A program made the translations under genes and the position numbers. Below, piece by piece: positions 1 to 11,812 of a DNA stretch of 64,000 nucleotides. The stretch is from contig NC_086378.1 in assembly GCF_036588685.1 (NCBI RefSeq), forward strand, positions 80,741,127 to 80,805,126, given 5' to 3'. Each line of letters begins with the position of its first letter. The first letter of the stretch is position 1. Under the pieces are notes generated by a model, which worked only from the letters and a program-made list of their open reading frames with translations, searched no databases and had not been told where the DNA came from. This DNA comes from Mytilus trossulus (Eukaryota; Mollusca; Bivalvia; Mytilida; Mytilidae).

Positions 1-460
1 ATTGGTACTATTTATAATGAGTTTATTTGTCTCTTCCAAATCGATTTACGAGATTTGAACATCGTCAAACTGATGTCGCCTTAGGTTTTTATTTTCGCTT
101 CTTACTTTACAATAGAGCTTGCTCTTATGTGAGAGTAAACATAACCGTTCATTATAAATTAGATTGTGTGAATTATACTATTTTTTTTGTAATTTAATCA
201 AATGTGTCAATATGATAATATGTTGTTTAAAATCAAACCTAATTTAAAATGGTACGACTACCAACTAGGAAAAAAGTATCACGCATTCCGTAATATTATG
301 TTAGACAACGAAGACAAACAAATAATTCTATACATTTTAAAATTGTGACTGATACAATTAGATAGATAGATTGATAGATTTTGAAATACCAGAATGTTGT
401 CCTATTCCCTGCTTTTCTGGTTTTCATAATTATGCTTTTAAATCCCAATTCATTATGTAG
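1..460. other. Left-edge intron sequence of SLC23 paralog A
   Basis: No coding exon is visible. The next upstream exon expected from paralog B (about 27 codons before the exon at 461) was looked for and not found, so it probably lies left of the window. Positions 20-80 resemble a dispersed repeat also seen in reverse orientation elsewhere in the window (AAATCGATTTA-type motif). Confidence 0.5.
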
Positions 461-3400
461 ATGCAAGGTTGTTTGATCATTGCTGGAGCAGTACACATGC
501 TAATTGGATTAACTGGTTTTGTTGGTGTTTTATTAAAAGTAGTTGGACCACTTACAGTTGTCCCGACGCTACTTCTAATAGGAATACAATTTGATGGAGT
601 TATGAACACATTTTGTGATCCTAACTGGGGAATATCAGCAGGGTAGATATACAATTTAGTCTATAGAAGAATGTGTTAGACAATTGTTTTTCCTCTTATT
701 ATTGATGTGTGTTACCTCGATTTGTTTTCTCTAAATCGATTTATGACTTTTGAATAGCGGTATACTACTGTTGCTAATATTTGTATCTGCTAATAATGTG
801 TGTTTGAAATGTACATGGAAATTTAGAAATATTTGATCTTTTGTTTATTACTAGTATATAATAAGTAATTGTTTCCCTTATGTTTTAATGTAATTTCAAA
901 TGTCTATCATAATAATGTAAAAAAACAACTTTTTCATAATTTAAAAATATGTCGAAAAAAGATAAATGGGACTATTTGTAAAGCAAGTAGGATAACACTG
1001 TGCACTAGGTTGCACTTCAGTAGATATATACAATGCAGTTTTACAGCAACAAGTTTTCATACATTACTCTTTTTGCAACATTCAAATCATAGGTTTTGGT
1101 AGCATATTTTCAACATTTATATGCATAACAGATATTACAGTTTAAATTTGTAAAGTTCCCTTCTCTTTACTCTGAGTCTTCCTAAGTATTCAATTTGCTC
1201 GGTATCCAACAGTCATTATACTGTAAAATCCTTCCCACGTTGTAGTCTATATAAGATGAAACAGGGAATTAATATCTAGGATTCAGTAGGTTAACAAAAT
1301 CAGCTGTATTTATGAAGTGCAATTTTAAGATATCATATATTTTAATTTGAAATACGAAAATAAATATATATACTCTACTCAATGAAGCAAGATTTTCATT
1401 AGTGAATACAAAAGATTCGATAAATAAAATTGGTTTCATAAGTAATACATTAAAGAACTTGTTTCCACCTGCACTGCATATTAAATATGATTTGTTGCAA
1501 CTTTATGAACAAAATTGACAACACATTATTATTTATCAGGACATGTCTGATATCTCTAATTCTTGCTGTTTACCTGAACGGATGGAACATGCCGATCCCC
1601 GTAATTACAAAGAGTAGAGGTTTCCATTTTATCAGATACCCTCTTCAACAAGTTCTAGCTGTAAGTTTAGTTGCCAGATACCCTCTTTAACAAGTTGTAG
1701 CTGTAAGTTTAGTTATCATATACCCTCTTCAACAAGTTCTAGTTTTAAGTTTAGATACCATATCAACAAGTTCTAACTGAAAGTTTAGTTATCTAATACC
1801 ATCTTCAACAAGTTTAAGCTGTAAAAAATTAAAATCAACACGTTTAATAATTTCATGCGTCCGAAGCACTTATATGGATTTATCTTCATCAGAAAAGCTC
1901 AAAGCCAAACATTTGAAATCCGAGGATGTTTAAGTACCGAAACCGTTGAAGAGCTATATGTCAAAAATACCTAAAATAAATAGCCAAATCCATTTGAAGT
2001 TAACTTTGCCTGAGGGAGTTGAAATCTTAGTTTCTTAAATTTCAGAATAAATAAACGGACAATTTAAAAAAGGTTTGTTAAATCATGTCAGTACCGAAGT
2101 ACTGACTACTGAGCTGATGAAACCCTCGGGGACTGATAGTCAACCCGCACAGTTATCGACGCAGTGATGTGAAAATTGAAAATTAAAAACATCACATTTT
2201 ATAATTAATGCGTCCGATAAGTAAGTTTAGTTATCAAATACCTCTTAAGATTCTGTCTGTTTAATTCATGCGTCATTGTAAATATAACGGAATTTGATGA
2301 GACTGTCGTCAAAGAGAGAGGTTTAGCGCTATAAAACAAGGTTTAATCCACCATTTTTTACATTTGAAAAGGCCTGTAACAAGTCAGGAATATGACAGTT
2401 CTTGTCCATTTGTTTTTTATGTGTTTGTTATTTGATTTTGCCATGTGATTATGGACTTTCCGATTAGATTTTCCTCTAAGCTCAGTATTTTTGTAACTTT
2501 TTTCTTCAACAAATTCAGATACAACATTATTTCCTAAAATCTGCAAAAAAATGACTAAACAATATAATTTTATGAAGTCATAAATCAAAATTTTGGAGAA
2601 ACTCACAACACGCAAATTGCTTTAATTAAACACTCTACGAACAAAACTCCATCTTCATACAAACAGGATTTATTGCACTTTTTTTAAAACGATTTCTATA
2701 TTGTATTATATCTATTTGACTCTAGAAACAGAAAAAAAGATTGCTCAATAAAATTATAAATTGTCATCTTGTTATAACGATTCGCCATTTTTTGTGATAC
2801 ATCTAAATAAAAACTATAAGCGGTTAAATATAAAATATATTTATAATTGGATAATATTCTTTGTGTATTATAACAAATTTTACCATCGCAAAATAAAATA
2901 CATAGACTATTAATACACCATGTCTTAGGTTCTTTTTGCAATATTTATTGGATGGGGTATATGTGGAATACTGACACATGCAGGCGCTCTGACAACTGAT
3001 ACTCGGTCAAAAGAGTACAAAACTCGAACCGATGCCGGAGCCGACACGATAGAAAGAACACCATGGTTTATTATACCTTATCCGGGTAAGTGATTGCACA
3101 AATATGTGTGATATCTCCTACACAATTTTCATAATCATGTTTTTCAAGTTTTCATAGACTTATTTCTCGTGCAATTAAATCAATTAAAGAATTTGTAATT
3201 TTCCCTTGCATTCAAAGAATGATTTCGGAAATTAATGATTAACCGAAGAAAGATATGTTTAGTGCTTTATTTCCAAATGTCTATATAGTACTTGAAGTAA
3301 TCACTTACTTTAATCAACTTTACTTGTTATAGATCTCCAAAAATGATATCGTACTATGTACTATGTATTTCATATAAATTATAGAATTTCTGTTGAAATA

Positions 3401-6400
3401 TTTTTTTGGTTATTTAAAAAAAAAGGAAGTGACAAAAAATCAGAAACAAAACAATTAAAAAACCTAACTCAAACTAAAAGCCAGAGACAGAAAAAAAGGA
3501 AGCAAAATCAGCATGTTGAACTCAACCTCTTCAAACTCTCTGTAATTAGTAAAATATATAATTAGGAGTGTTTAACATATGAATGTAAAGAGTAAAGAAA
3601 AAAAAAAATACAATATCATAAGTTATAAATACAAAAAATTAATTAATGATTGAAACAAAAAAACTTATTTTATTTTGTTTCTTATAAATTGTAGGACAGT
3701 TTGGAACCATTGGATTCAATTCCGGTGTTTTTATAGCCTTTGTGGTAGCTACATTATTATCGGTTGTTGAATCTATTGCGGATTACTACGCATGTGCAAG
3801 ATTATGCCACGTTCCTCCACCTCCACTGCCTGCTATGAATAGAGGTATCATGGTAGAAGGATTCATGTCGATGATTGCAGGATTCTTTGGAGCAGGACAC
3901 GCAACAACTACCTACAGCAATAATATTGGATTAATTGGAATAACCAAGGTAGATAAATAAGCAGACGTTTTTTTTAACTTTATTTATCTTAATATTATGA
4001 AATACATTAGTACAAATCCAACAGTTAATCAGGTACCTTATGTTTATTAATTACCAATGTATTACCATACTCTATAGATCTGTATGCTTTGTAAATCAAG
4101 AGATGAAGGACTGGAAAAAATCATTTAAACATTATTTATTATAATACAGAGTCAAATTGTTCCTGCAGATTTCTTTTAAAAAAGCAATTAAAACCTGAGA
4201 GTTATTTACAGTGCTCCGAATGCAATGAAATGTTATCTAGTTATTACATAAGTTTAGGATGAAACTACATCTGAGCTTGAAGTGTAAAACAAATATGAAT
4301 TATACCTTTTGGTAATATATTTCTGGTTTCTTTAAACGGTGAATAAGGGCAACAGTAGTATACCGCTGTTCAAAAGTCATAAATCGATGAAAAGAAAACA
4401 AATCTTGGTTCGAAACAAAAATCGAGAGAGCACTATTACAGGAAAACAACGGAAGAACAGAAACACTGAAGTGCAAAACGTAAATGTAAAAATAATTGAT
4501 ATATACAAGCACAAAAATATGACTAAACTTTCAAAACTGTTGATTGTGTAAATACTATCAAACATTACTATCTACTTTTCAGGTCGCAAGTAGACGTGTT
4601 ACTCAGGTTCTAGCTATACAGTTAATTGTATGTGCTATAATTGGGAAATTTGGAGCTATATTTGTTACCATACCATATCCTGTGCTAGGTGGATCAGCAA
4701 TTTTAAGTTTTGGCTTATTTCTAGGAATAGTTATGTCCTATATGCAGTACACAGATATGAATTCTCCAAGAAATCTAGCTGTAGTTGGCGTGTCTATCTT
4801 AGTAGGAATAATGGTGCCTAATTGGGTTAAAGTCAATTTTGCAGTTATAAAAACAGGTAAATTGACAATGTCAGATAAAGGTAATTTACGATCCAGTTTG
4901 TATGTTAAAAAAAACCCAATTTGAATAAGGGTTATGATTTTTTACTATATTTTTTTTTAAATACGTTGTTCAGAACTCATTAAGTAATGTATCATTTAGC
5001 TAAATAAACTCCTCATAGATCCAGTATTAAAATTTTGTGTTTGCATCAGAGGCGCTTTTTGTCTACAAAGACTCATCAGTTACACTTGAATCCAAAAAGT
5101 TAAAAGGCCAAATAAGAACGAAGTTGAAGCACATTGAGGACCAAAAATTTATAAGTTTTGCCAAAAATGTAACAGTTAGCATTTTTGATAACTTAAATGT
5201 ATAGACTGACACTTATTTTGATTGTTTACAGTTAAAACTTATATTTCGTAATCATAGAATGATAGACGAAAACATTTTCTCCAAAGCGGGACAATTCACC
5301 TACCTTTAAGGAGACCGTTCTTCTGGAAGAGGTTTTGTTTACTTGGGTAAATACTGGAAACCAACCGGATTGGATGTTTACACTTACAATCCTAGTTTAA
5401 GAAGAGTTAATTTTGAATGTAGTCTTTTTGAAACAGGTGTGGATGCGATAAGTTTCACTAAATTTGTTTTTATTACAGGAAGTGACGGGTTTGACGAGTT
5501 TTTGATCATGCTACTAACCAATCCTTCATTCACTGGTGGATTCATAGGTTTTGTTTTAGATAACACTGTTAAAGGTATAAGAATGATTAAGAAATGAATG
5601 CTTCTATTTGTAAATTTACTGGGGTGTAAAAGTGTGACTCGAAGTACATTCCCACGCTTCATTTAAAAATGTGTGTACAGTCAACCCTTTAAAATAACCG
5701 TATAAAATACTAAGAGAAGCACAAAATACATATAATTTCAATTTTGCTAGGATGTTGAAAATACGATTATTATCAAGTTTTTCTTTTGTTTACCTGTGTA
5801 CTTTATTGTGAACGTTCATGGTATCATGAATGTTTCATTTCATTTTGAAATGAAGGTTATCTTCAGTATGATGCGAACTTGTCGTTAGCCAATCAAAATA
5901 ACGTTTTATAATGAAACATTTGGAAATGAAAGTTAATTTACAGAATGACACGACATTGATGTTAGCCAATCATAATAACGTATTATAATGAAAAATGCAT
6001 ACACAGTTAATAAATGAAACAGTAGTATATCGCTGTTCAAAAGCAATAAATCGATCGAGAGAAAACAAATCCGTGTGACTCCGTCCAATTTATTGAAGTC
6101 TATAAATACTTATAAATGAGACTGTTTGACCAAGCACAGTTTGGTCCCTTGATTTCGAAAATTAAAAGGTCTGATAAATCTTGGAAGTAACAGGATCAAG
6201 ATTTTCATACGTAATCTCCCTGGCTGACGACAGTATCTATATTTTTAATTGTGTCTTGTATATGTGTATTCAGGACTGAAACGGGATATGTTGATTTGTA
6301 CTTGAAATTGCTAAATTTGCATAAATATTTTAATTCTAGGCACTATGAAAGAACGAGGAATAGCAGCCTGGGCTTTAGATGAAAGCAAGTCACCGGATTC

Positions 6401-6581
6401 AGAGTCGCATTATGAAGAAGGCATAGAAATTTATGAGATATCCTTTTTAACTAAACACTTGAATAAAATACCATGGATGAAATATTTACCTGTATTTCCT
6501 ACATTTACTTCTCACAGTTGTAGAAATAAATCAAATAAAGACAATAAAGATCTAAAAAATTATAACAATACAAACTTGTAA
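461..6581 (+). CDS. SLC23-family nucleobase/ascorbate transporter, paralog A (3' eight exons, 5' incomplete)
   Basis: Membrane transporter of the nucleobase-ascorbate (NAT/SLC23) family; known members move ascorbate or nucleobases across the plasma membrane with a cation, but the substrate here cannot be told. Exons by GT/AG junctions and homology to paralog B: 461-642, 1540-1660, 2929-3085, 3695-3948, 4583-4856, 5479-5574, 6340-6581 (stop TAA 6579-6581); these seven blocks join in frame and match paralog B exons 6-12 in phase. Seen: a TM-rich exon ([19 protein letters not shown]), the TM8 core [12 protein letters not shown] with the acidic residue Glu, the PPPP loop followed by AMNRGI, the signature-like [10 protein letters not shown], and LNSSRNL-like MNSPRNL. 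The C-terminus is polar and rich in Asn and Lys. Exon 461-642 ends in a weak donor (GTAGAT). The exon ending at 1660 is followed by tandem copies of its own 3' end. The N-terminal half is outside the window. Family is certain; functional class and orthology are not. Confidence 0.9.
643..1539. other. Intron of SLC23 paralog A with a dispersed-repeat fragment
   Basis: No gene is visible. About 700-780 holds the reverse complement of a dispersed repeat that recurs near 4340-4480, 6010-6070 and 37197-37300; its recognisable core reads CAGTAGTATACCGCTGTTCA on the plus strand of those copies. Confidence 0.55.
1632..1835 (+). repeat. 42-bp tandem repeat copying an exon end and its 5' splice site
   Basis: The last coding bases of the exon ending at 1660 plus the donor GTAAGTTTAGTT recur about five times with a 42-bp step. 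Equivalent donor positions are 1661 (GTAAGT), 1703 (GTAAGT), 1745 (TTAAGT, destroyed), 1779 (GAAAGT, destroyed; this copy has lost about 8 bp) and 1821 (GTAAAA). A further degraded copy appears near 2220-2245. The second copy keeps a consensus donor, but using it would add 42 nt that include an in-frame TAA at 1688-1690. Confidence 0.85.
1836..2200. repeat. Dispersed mussel-type repeat fragments in intron
   Basis: The stretch holds GCGTCCGAAGCACTTATATGG-like and CCGAAGTACTGACTACTGAG-like sequence. The second part matches the 3' portion of the repeat units at 25.5-26.4 kb (CCGAAGTGCTGACTACTGGG). No coding signal is seen. Confidence 0.5.
2215..2600 (-). repeat. Interspersed repeat, 'ttatagcgct' family, copy 1
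   Basis: The sequence around 2275-2560 (aacggaatttgatgagactg, gcgctataaaac, acaagtcaggaatatgacag) is closely similar, in reverse orientation, to 27620-27900 and 39110-39330, and in the same orientation to the 20220-20520 units. It is therefore a dispersed repeat family, present at least seven times in this window. Short open frames inside it are incidental. Confidence 0.7.
3086..3694. other. Intron of SLC23 paralog A, no feature seen
   Basis: AT-rich intron with poly-A tracts near 3417-3430 and 3598-3610. The short lysine-rich open frame at 3356-3565 is low-complexity and not supported as coding. Confidence 0.5.
3949..4582. repeat. Intron of SLC23 paralog A carrying a dispersed repeat at 4335-4480
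   Basis: The 4335-4480 part (GGCAACAGTAGTATACCGCT, then a CATAAATCGATG stretch) is shared with 6005-6070 and 37197-37300, and in inverse with 690-780. Nothing else is recognisable. Confidence 0.55.
4857..5478. repeat. Intron of SLC23 paralog A with a decayed copy of the 356-bp repeat family
   Basis: Positions about 5020-5160 resemble 25530-25660 (GTCTACAAAGACTCATCAGT, then AAAAGGCCAAATAAGAACGA and GCACATTGAGGACC), with many differences. It looks like an old solitary copy. Confidence 0.55.
5590..6000 (+). repeat. Dispersed repeat with an inverse copy in paralog B
   Basis: Bases near 5620-5680 (CTGGGGTGTAAAAGTGTGAC, CACGCTTCATTT) and 5770-5990 (TTTACCTGTGTACTTTATTG, AGCCAATCATAATAACGT) occur in reverse complement at about 28430-28800, inside an intron of paralog B. 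The 5820-5990 part also contains two similar halves (AATGAAACATTTGGAAATGA-like), suggesting an internal duplication. Confidence 0.6.
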
Positions 6582-8100
6582 AACATTATTATAATGATAA
6601 TATGTGTTGATGGAGTGTTGTATGATAGTTATATGTACCATTGAAACAAAATAGTTGTAGTTAATATTTTATAACTGTATCAGTGTATGTATAGGTGTAT
6701 AACAATTGTTTATGTGATTTTAGGTACTATTGAAACAAACTAGTTGTAGTTGATATTTTATAACTGTATCAGTTTATGTTGACACAAAGTTTAGAAGCAT
6801 AACAATTGTTTATGTGATTGTTTTGTCTTCTTTTTAGTATCATTTGATTTAATTCTAAAAGTGACATTTATTAAAGAGTAAATTCTTGATAATCATTAGT
6901 CTGTTTATCGATAATTCATCAAATGGTATTACTGGATTTATTTCACTTGACTGGGCGGGGTTTAACTGGTTCGCTCAGTCCATCTATAGACAGGTGTTTC
7001 GGGATAAATTCATCAATGTAGTGTCAAAATGCATGGATAACACAAACAAGCTCCGTTGGAAATTGGTCATGATACTATTTGCCTTCAATTTTTAGAATAC
7101 AGTTATAAAGTACTAACACCACACATAACTGTTTTATCCAGGTTTTTATTATAAAAACTTGTAAATTTAGAAAATGTTAGTATTGTCGCCTATGGCAGAA
7201 TAAATGTTACCGTATTCCTTTAACAGGTTCGCTCATCATATACCAGTCCATCTATAGACAGGTGTTTCGGGATAAAATCGTCAAGGTAGTGTCCAGTTAT
7301 TATCAATGATTCTGATTGAATGACAGTTAGCGTAAAATTCTCTATCTCCTTGTCTGTAACTAAGGAAGGCGACATTTTGAATTGCTGAATGTATTGACAT
7401 GTAATTTCTTCAATAATAAGCCCAAAAACTCACATGTTGCACCTAAAAATCTTCTTTTTATCAAACTTACTTACATTCTGAAGCGGCACAGAAGCCAGAA
7501 AATGCCCGGTGTTTATGTTTGACGTATGTGAATTCTGAATATCATTATATTAACTCACATCTCACATTCAGTTTTTTTTGTATATTCGTTTGGTTTGGTG
7601 ACACTGATAGGTGATTACACATCAATGATAATTATAACGGCAATCAACCTTATCATACACATCTTCAAATGCATATTAAAACGTAATCTCTAACCGATCA
7701 GTTGAAATAACATTGGTAATACAGATACGACTTGTACAGTTTTTGTTTTGGTTGCACCAAGATAAATTTAAATATTCAATCTCTTACCTCAATTCTCAAG
7801 GTAAACATTTAGAAATAACACAGTTAAAATACGAATATTATAAAACAAAGGTTTACAACCTTAACAAATTAAAGATAGAGTTCAGGAATAACAAAGTGAA
7901 TATATTTCAAATGATCAGCAACACAAGATCAACTTATAATATAAGTATAGTCGAATTCATGGATAGACTTCTTATTACTTATGGTCACTGAATGGCGGTT
8001 TTTACCAATTTTGTTTTTTTTTAAATGAACAGCCAGCCAAGATCAACAATTGTCTATGAACTGAAGAATCGCAGGTTGAGTTCTTATTGGAGTTATTGAC
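6582..8100. other. 3' flank of SLC23 paralog A and intergenic DNA
   Basis: This probably includes the 3' UTR; an ATTAAA at about 6870 could serve as a poly(A) signal, which is weak evidence. Two local duplications are visible: ATTGAAACAAA-TAGTTGTAG at about 6640-6690 and 6728-6775, and TCCATCTATAGACAGGTGTT at about 6980 and 7250. No supported gene. Confidence 0.5.
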
Positions 8101-8109
8101 CTTTAATGA

Positions 8110-8521
8110 TGATTTTACCAAAATATTTTATAAAAAATAAGGAATATGAAAAATTTGATAACAGCAAAAACTATCAGCAAGACACGAATTGCAAAAATAT
8201 AAACATCAACACTCAGTGACTCCGTATGAAAGTCAATTCTCTGAAATGACGATGATTACCTTTTATATGTGTAGAAGTTAAACAGAAATGTATACAGAAA
8301 AATTATCTGCAAGACAAGCTATACAAATAACTCAGCAAAGCCGACATTGTAATTGCAATACATATACAAGTTATTGCCTTTCAAAAACGTTGTTTATCAA
8401 TTTTTGTATTCTGGAAAAAAAAAGCAATAGTAAATAGAGAATGTCACTACCGAATTATACTTATTCCAGATCCTGTACTTACGTGAGCAACAAGACGCGA
8501 AATGTATGTTTTTTGTCTTTG
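8110..8521. repeat. Flank unit of the minisatellite locus (left copy)
   Basis: The sequence from about 8130 (AAAAATAAGGAATATGAAAA, then CAGCAAGACACGAATTGCAA) to 8521 recurs at about 10537-10925 and 11429-11812 with few differences. It always ends with TGTACTTACGTGAGCAACAA and then enters a 29-bp repeat array. Confidence 0.85.
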
Positions 8522-10242
8522 AGACAATAGTCTCTGTTGATGGCTGTTCTGGAAAATAGTCTCTGTTGGTGGCTGCTCTGGACAAAAGTCTCTGTTGATG
8601 GCTGTTCTGGACAATAGTCTCTGTTGATGGCTGTGCTGGACAGTAGTCTCTGTTGATGGCTATTCTGGACAAAAGTCTCTGTTTATTACTGTTCTGGACA
8701 AAAATCTTTGTTGATGGCTATTCTGAACAATAGTCTCTGTTGATGGCTGTTCTGGACAATAGTCCCTGTTGTTGCCTGCTCTGGACAATAGTCTCTGTTG
8801 ATGGTTGTTTTGGACAATAGTCTTTGTTGATGGCTGTTCTGGACAATAGTCTCTGTTGATGGCTGTTCTTGACAATAGTCTCTGTTGTTGGCTGCTCTGG
8901 ACAATAGTCTCTGTTGATTGCTGTTCTGTACAAATGTCTCTGCTAATGACTGTTCTGGACAATAGTCTCTGTTGATGTCTGTTCTGGACAATAGTCTTTG
9001 TTGATGGCTGTTCTGGACAATAGTCTCTGTTGATGGCTGTTCTGAACAATAGTCTCTGTTAATGGCTGTTCTGGGCAATAGTCTCTGTTGATGGCTGTTC
9101 TGGACAATAGTCTTTGTTGATAGCTGTTCTGGACAACAGTCTCTGTTGATGGCTGTTCTGGACAATAGTCTTTGTTAATGGCTGTTCTGGACAATAGTCT
9201 CTGTTGATGTCTGTTCTGGACAATAGTCTCTGTTGATGTCTATTCTGGACAATAGTCTCTGTTGATGGCTGTTCTGGACAATAGTCTTTGTTGATGTCTG
9301 TTCTGGACAATAGTCTTTGTTGATGGCTGTTCTGGACAATAGTCTCTGTTGATGGCTGTTCTTGACAATAGTCCCTGTTGTTGGCTGCTCTTGACAAAAG
9401 TCTCTGTTGTTGGCTGCTCTGGACAATAGTCTCTGTTGATTGCTGTTCTGGACAAATGTCTCTGCTAATGACTGTTCTGGACAATAGTCTCTTTTGATGT
9501 CTGTTCTGGACAATAGTCTTTGTTGATGGCTGTTCTGGACAGTAGTCTCTGTTGATGGCTGTTCTGAACAATAGTCTCTGTTAAAGGCTGTTCTGGGCAA
9601 TAGCCTCTGTTGATGGCTGTTCTGGACAATAGTCTTTGTTGATAGCTGTTCTGGACAACAGTCTCTGTTGATGGCTGTTCTGGACAATAGTCTTTGTTAA
9701 TGGCTGTTCTGGACAATAGTCTCTGTTGATGTCTGTTCTGGACAATAGTCTCTGTTGATGTCTATTCTGGACAATAGTCTCTGTTGATTGCTGTTCTGGA
9801 CAAATGTCTCTGCTAATGACTGTTCTGGACAATAGTCTCTGTTGATGTCTGTTCTGGACAATAGTCTTTGTTGATGGCTGTTCTGGACAATAGTCTCTGT
9901 TGATGGCTGTTCTGAACAATAGTCTCTGTTAATGGCTGTTCTGGGCAATAGTCTCTGTTGATGGCTGTTCTGGACAATAGTCTTTGTTGATGGCTGTTCT
10001 GGACAACAGTCTCTGTTGATGGCTGTTCTGGACAATAGTCTTTGTTAATGGCTGTTCTGGACAATAGTCTCTGTTGATGTCTGTTCTGGACAATAGTCTC
10101 TGTTGATGTCTATTCTGGACAATAGTCTCTGTTGATGGCTGTTCTGGACAATAGTCTCTGTTGTTGGCTGTTCTGGACAAAATTCTCTGTTGATGGTTGT
10201 TCTGGACAATAGTCTCTGTTGATCTGTTGATGGATGTTCTGG
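8522..10242. repeat. 29-bp minisatellite, array 1 (about 59 units)
   Basis: The plus-strand unit reads GACAATAGTCTCTGTTGATG followed by GCTGTTCTG (29 bp), with scattered single-base variants. A higher-order period of 522 bp (18 units) links 8660-9165 with 9180-9690, and a 348-bp period (12 units) links about 9465 with 9813. Because 29 is not a multiple of 3 and the minus-strand unit has no stop in any frame, all three minus frames stay open over long stretches; this explains the overlapping 29-residue-repeat open frames, which are not evidence of a protein. No start, promoter or homologous protein is recognised. Confidence 0.95.
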
Positions 10243-10926
10243 ACAATCTGTTTCACAAATGACAACGGAAATATTCCAATCGTTGTCATCACCAATCCGT
10301 CTTCCTTTCCCCGAATATGACCTACCGCATTAGACTCAAAACCTGTTTTTTTATTCATGTGATAAACATCACTAATGCAACATGTGCAATAGGATCTGCT
10401 TACACATACGGAACAACTGAGTTGAACCCTGGTTTTCAGCGAGGGTCATGTTGATAGGTCTTTAATTTTCTTTGATGTGCTTTATATGCTGTTGTGTGTC
10501 TTTTTTTTCCACTCTTTTTTTGCAATATTTTTATAAAAAATAAAGAATATGAAAACTTTGATAACAGCAAAAACTATCAGCAAGACACGAATTGCAAAAA
10601 TATAAACATCAACACTCAGTGACTCCGTATGAAAGTCAAAGCTCTAAATGACGATGATTACCTTTTATATGTGTAGAAGTTAAACAGAAATGAATACACA
10701 AAAATTATCTGCAAGACAAGCTATACAAATAACTCAGCAAAGCCGACATTGTAATTGCAATACATATACAAGTTATTGCCTTTCGAAAACGATGTTTATC
10801 AAATTTTGTATTCTGGAAAAAAAGCAATAGTAAAAAGAGAATGTAACTACCGAATTATACTTATTCCAGATCCTGTACTTACGTGAGCAACAAGACGCAA
10901 AATGTATGTTTTTTGTCTTTGATACT
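10243..10926. repeat. Spacer unit between minisatellite arrays 1 and 2
   Basis: About 0.68 kb. It begins with GACAACGGAAATATTCCAAT and runs through ACATACGGAACAACTGAGTT to the flank described at 8110. A nearly identical copy lies at 11131-11812, and its first part recurs after array 3 at about 12556-12800. Thus spacer plus array is itself tandemly duplicated. Confidence 0.85.
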
Positions 10927-11130
10927 ATAGTCTCTGTTGATGGCTGCTCTGGACAATAGTCTCTGTTGATGGCTGTTCTGGACAATAGTCTCTGTTGATG
11001 GCTGTTCTGGACAGTAGTCTCTCTTGATGGTTGTTCTGGACAATAGTCTCTGTTGATGGCTGGTCTGGACAATAGTCTCTGTTGATGGCTGTTCTGGACA
11101 ATAGTCTCTGTTGATCTGTTGATGGATGTT
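10927..11130. repeat. 29-bp minisatellite, array 2 (about 7 units)
   Basis: Same unit as array 1, and a much shorter array. The minus strand carries an open frame from 11250 through this array to 10879, but it starts inside the dispersed spacer and is best read as incidental. Confidence 0.9.
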
Positions 11131-11812
11131 CTGGACAAACTGTTTCACAGATGACAACGGAAATATTCCAATCGTTGTCATCACCAATCCGTCTTCCTTT
11201 CCCCGAATATGACCTACCGCATTAGACTCAAAACCTGTTTTTTTATTCATGTGATAAACATCACTAATGCAACATGTGCAATAGGATCTGCTTACACATA
11301 CGGAACAACTGAGTTGAACCCTGGTTTTCAGCGAGGGTCATGTTGATAGGTCTTTAATTTTCTTTGATGTGCTTTATATGCTGTTGTGTGTCTTTTTTTC
11401 TACTCTTTTTTTGCAATATTTTTATAAAAAATAAAGAAAATGAAAACTTTGATAACAACAAAAACTATCAGCAAGACACGAATTGCAAAAATATAAACAT
11501 CAACACTCAGTGACTCCGTATGAAAGTCAAAGCTCTAAATGACGATGATTACCTTTTATATGTGTAAAAGTTAAACAGAAATGAATACAGAAAAATTATC
11601 TGCAAGACAAGCTATACAAATAACTCAGCAAAGCCGACATTGTAATTGCAATACATATACAAGTTATTGCCTTTCAAAAACGTTGTTTATCAATTTTTGT
11701 ATTCTGGAAAAAAAGCAATAGTAAATAGAGAATGTAACTACCGAATTATACTAATTCCAGATCCTGTACTTACGTGAGCAACAAGACGCAAAATGTATGT
11801 TTTTTGTCTTTG
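11131..11812. repeat. Spacer unit between minisatellite arrays 2 and 3
   Basis: Near-identical copy of 10243-10926, in the same orientation. The distance between matching points of the two spacers (GACAACGG at 10261 and 11153) is 892 bp. Confidence 0.85.

Noticed and set aside
1..460. Upstream exon of paralog A matching paralog B exon 5
   Set aside because: No frame resembles it and no donor in phase 0 was found.
3356..3565. Lys/Gln-rich 69-codon open frame
   Set aside because: Low-complexity A-rich intron sequence between well-supported exons of paralog A.
7713..7991. 92-codon open frame, Asn/Lys/Tyr-rich
   Set aside because: No recognised family, AT-driven composition, not flanked by convincing splice or start context.
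8522..10242. CRISPR array
   Set aside because: Units are contiguous without unique spacers, and the genome is eukaryotic.
10879..11250. Met-initiated 123-codon minus frame through minisatellite array 2
   Set aside because: Its start region is part of the spacer repeat, present in three copies with altered frames; a transcript would be needed to revive it.
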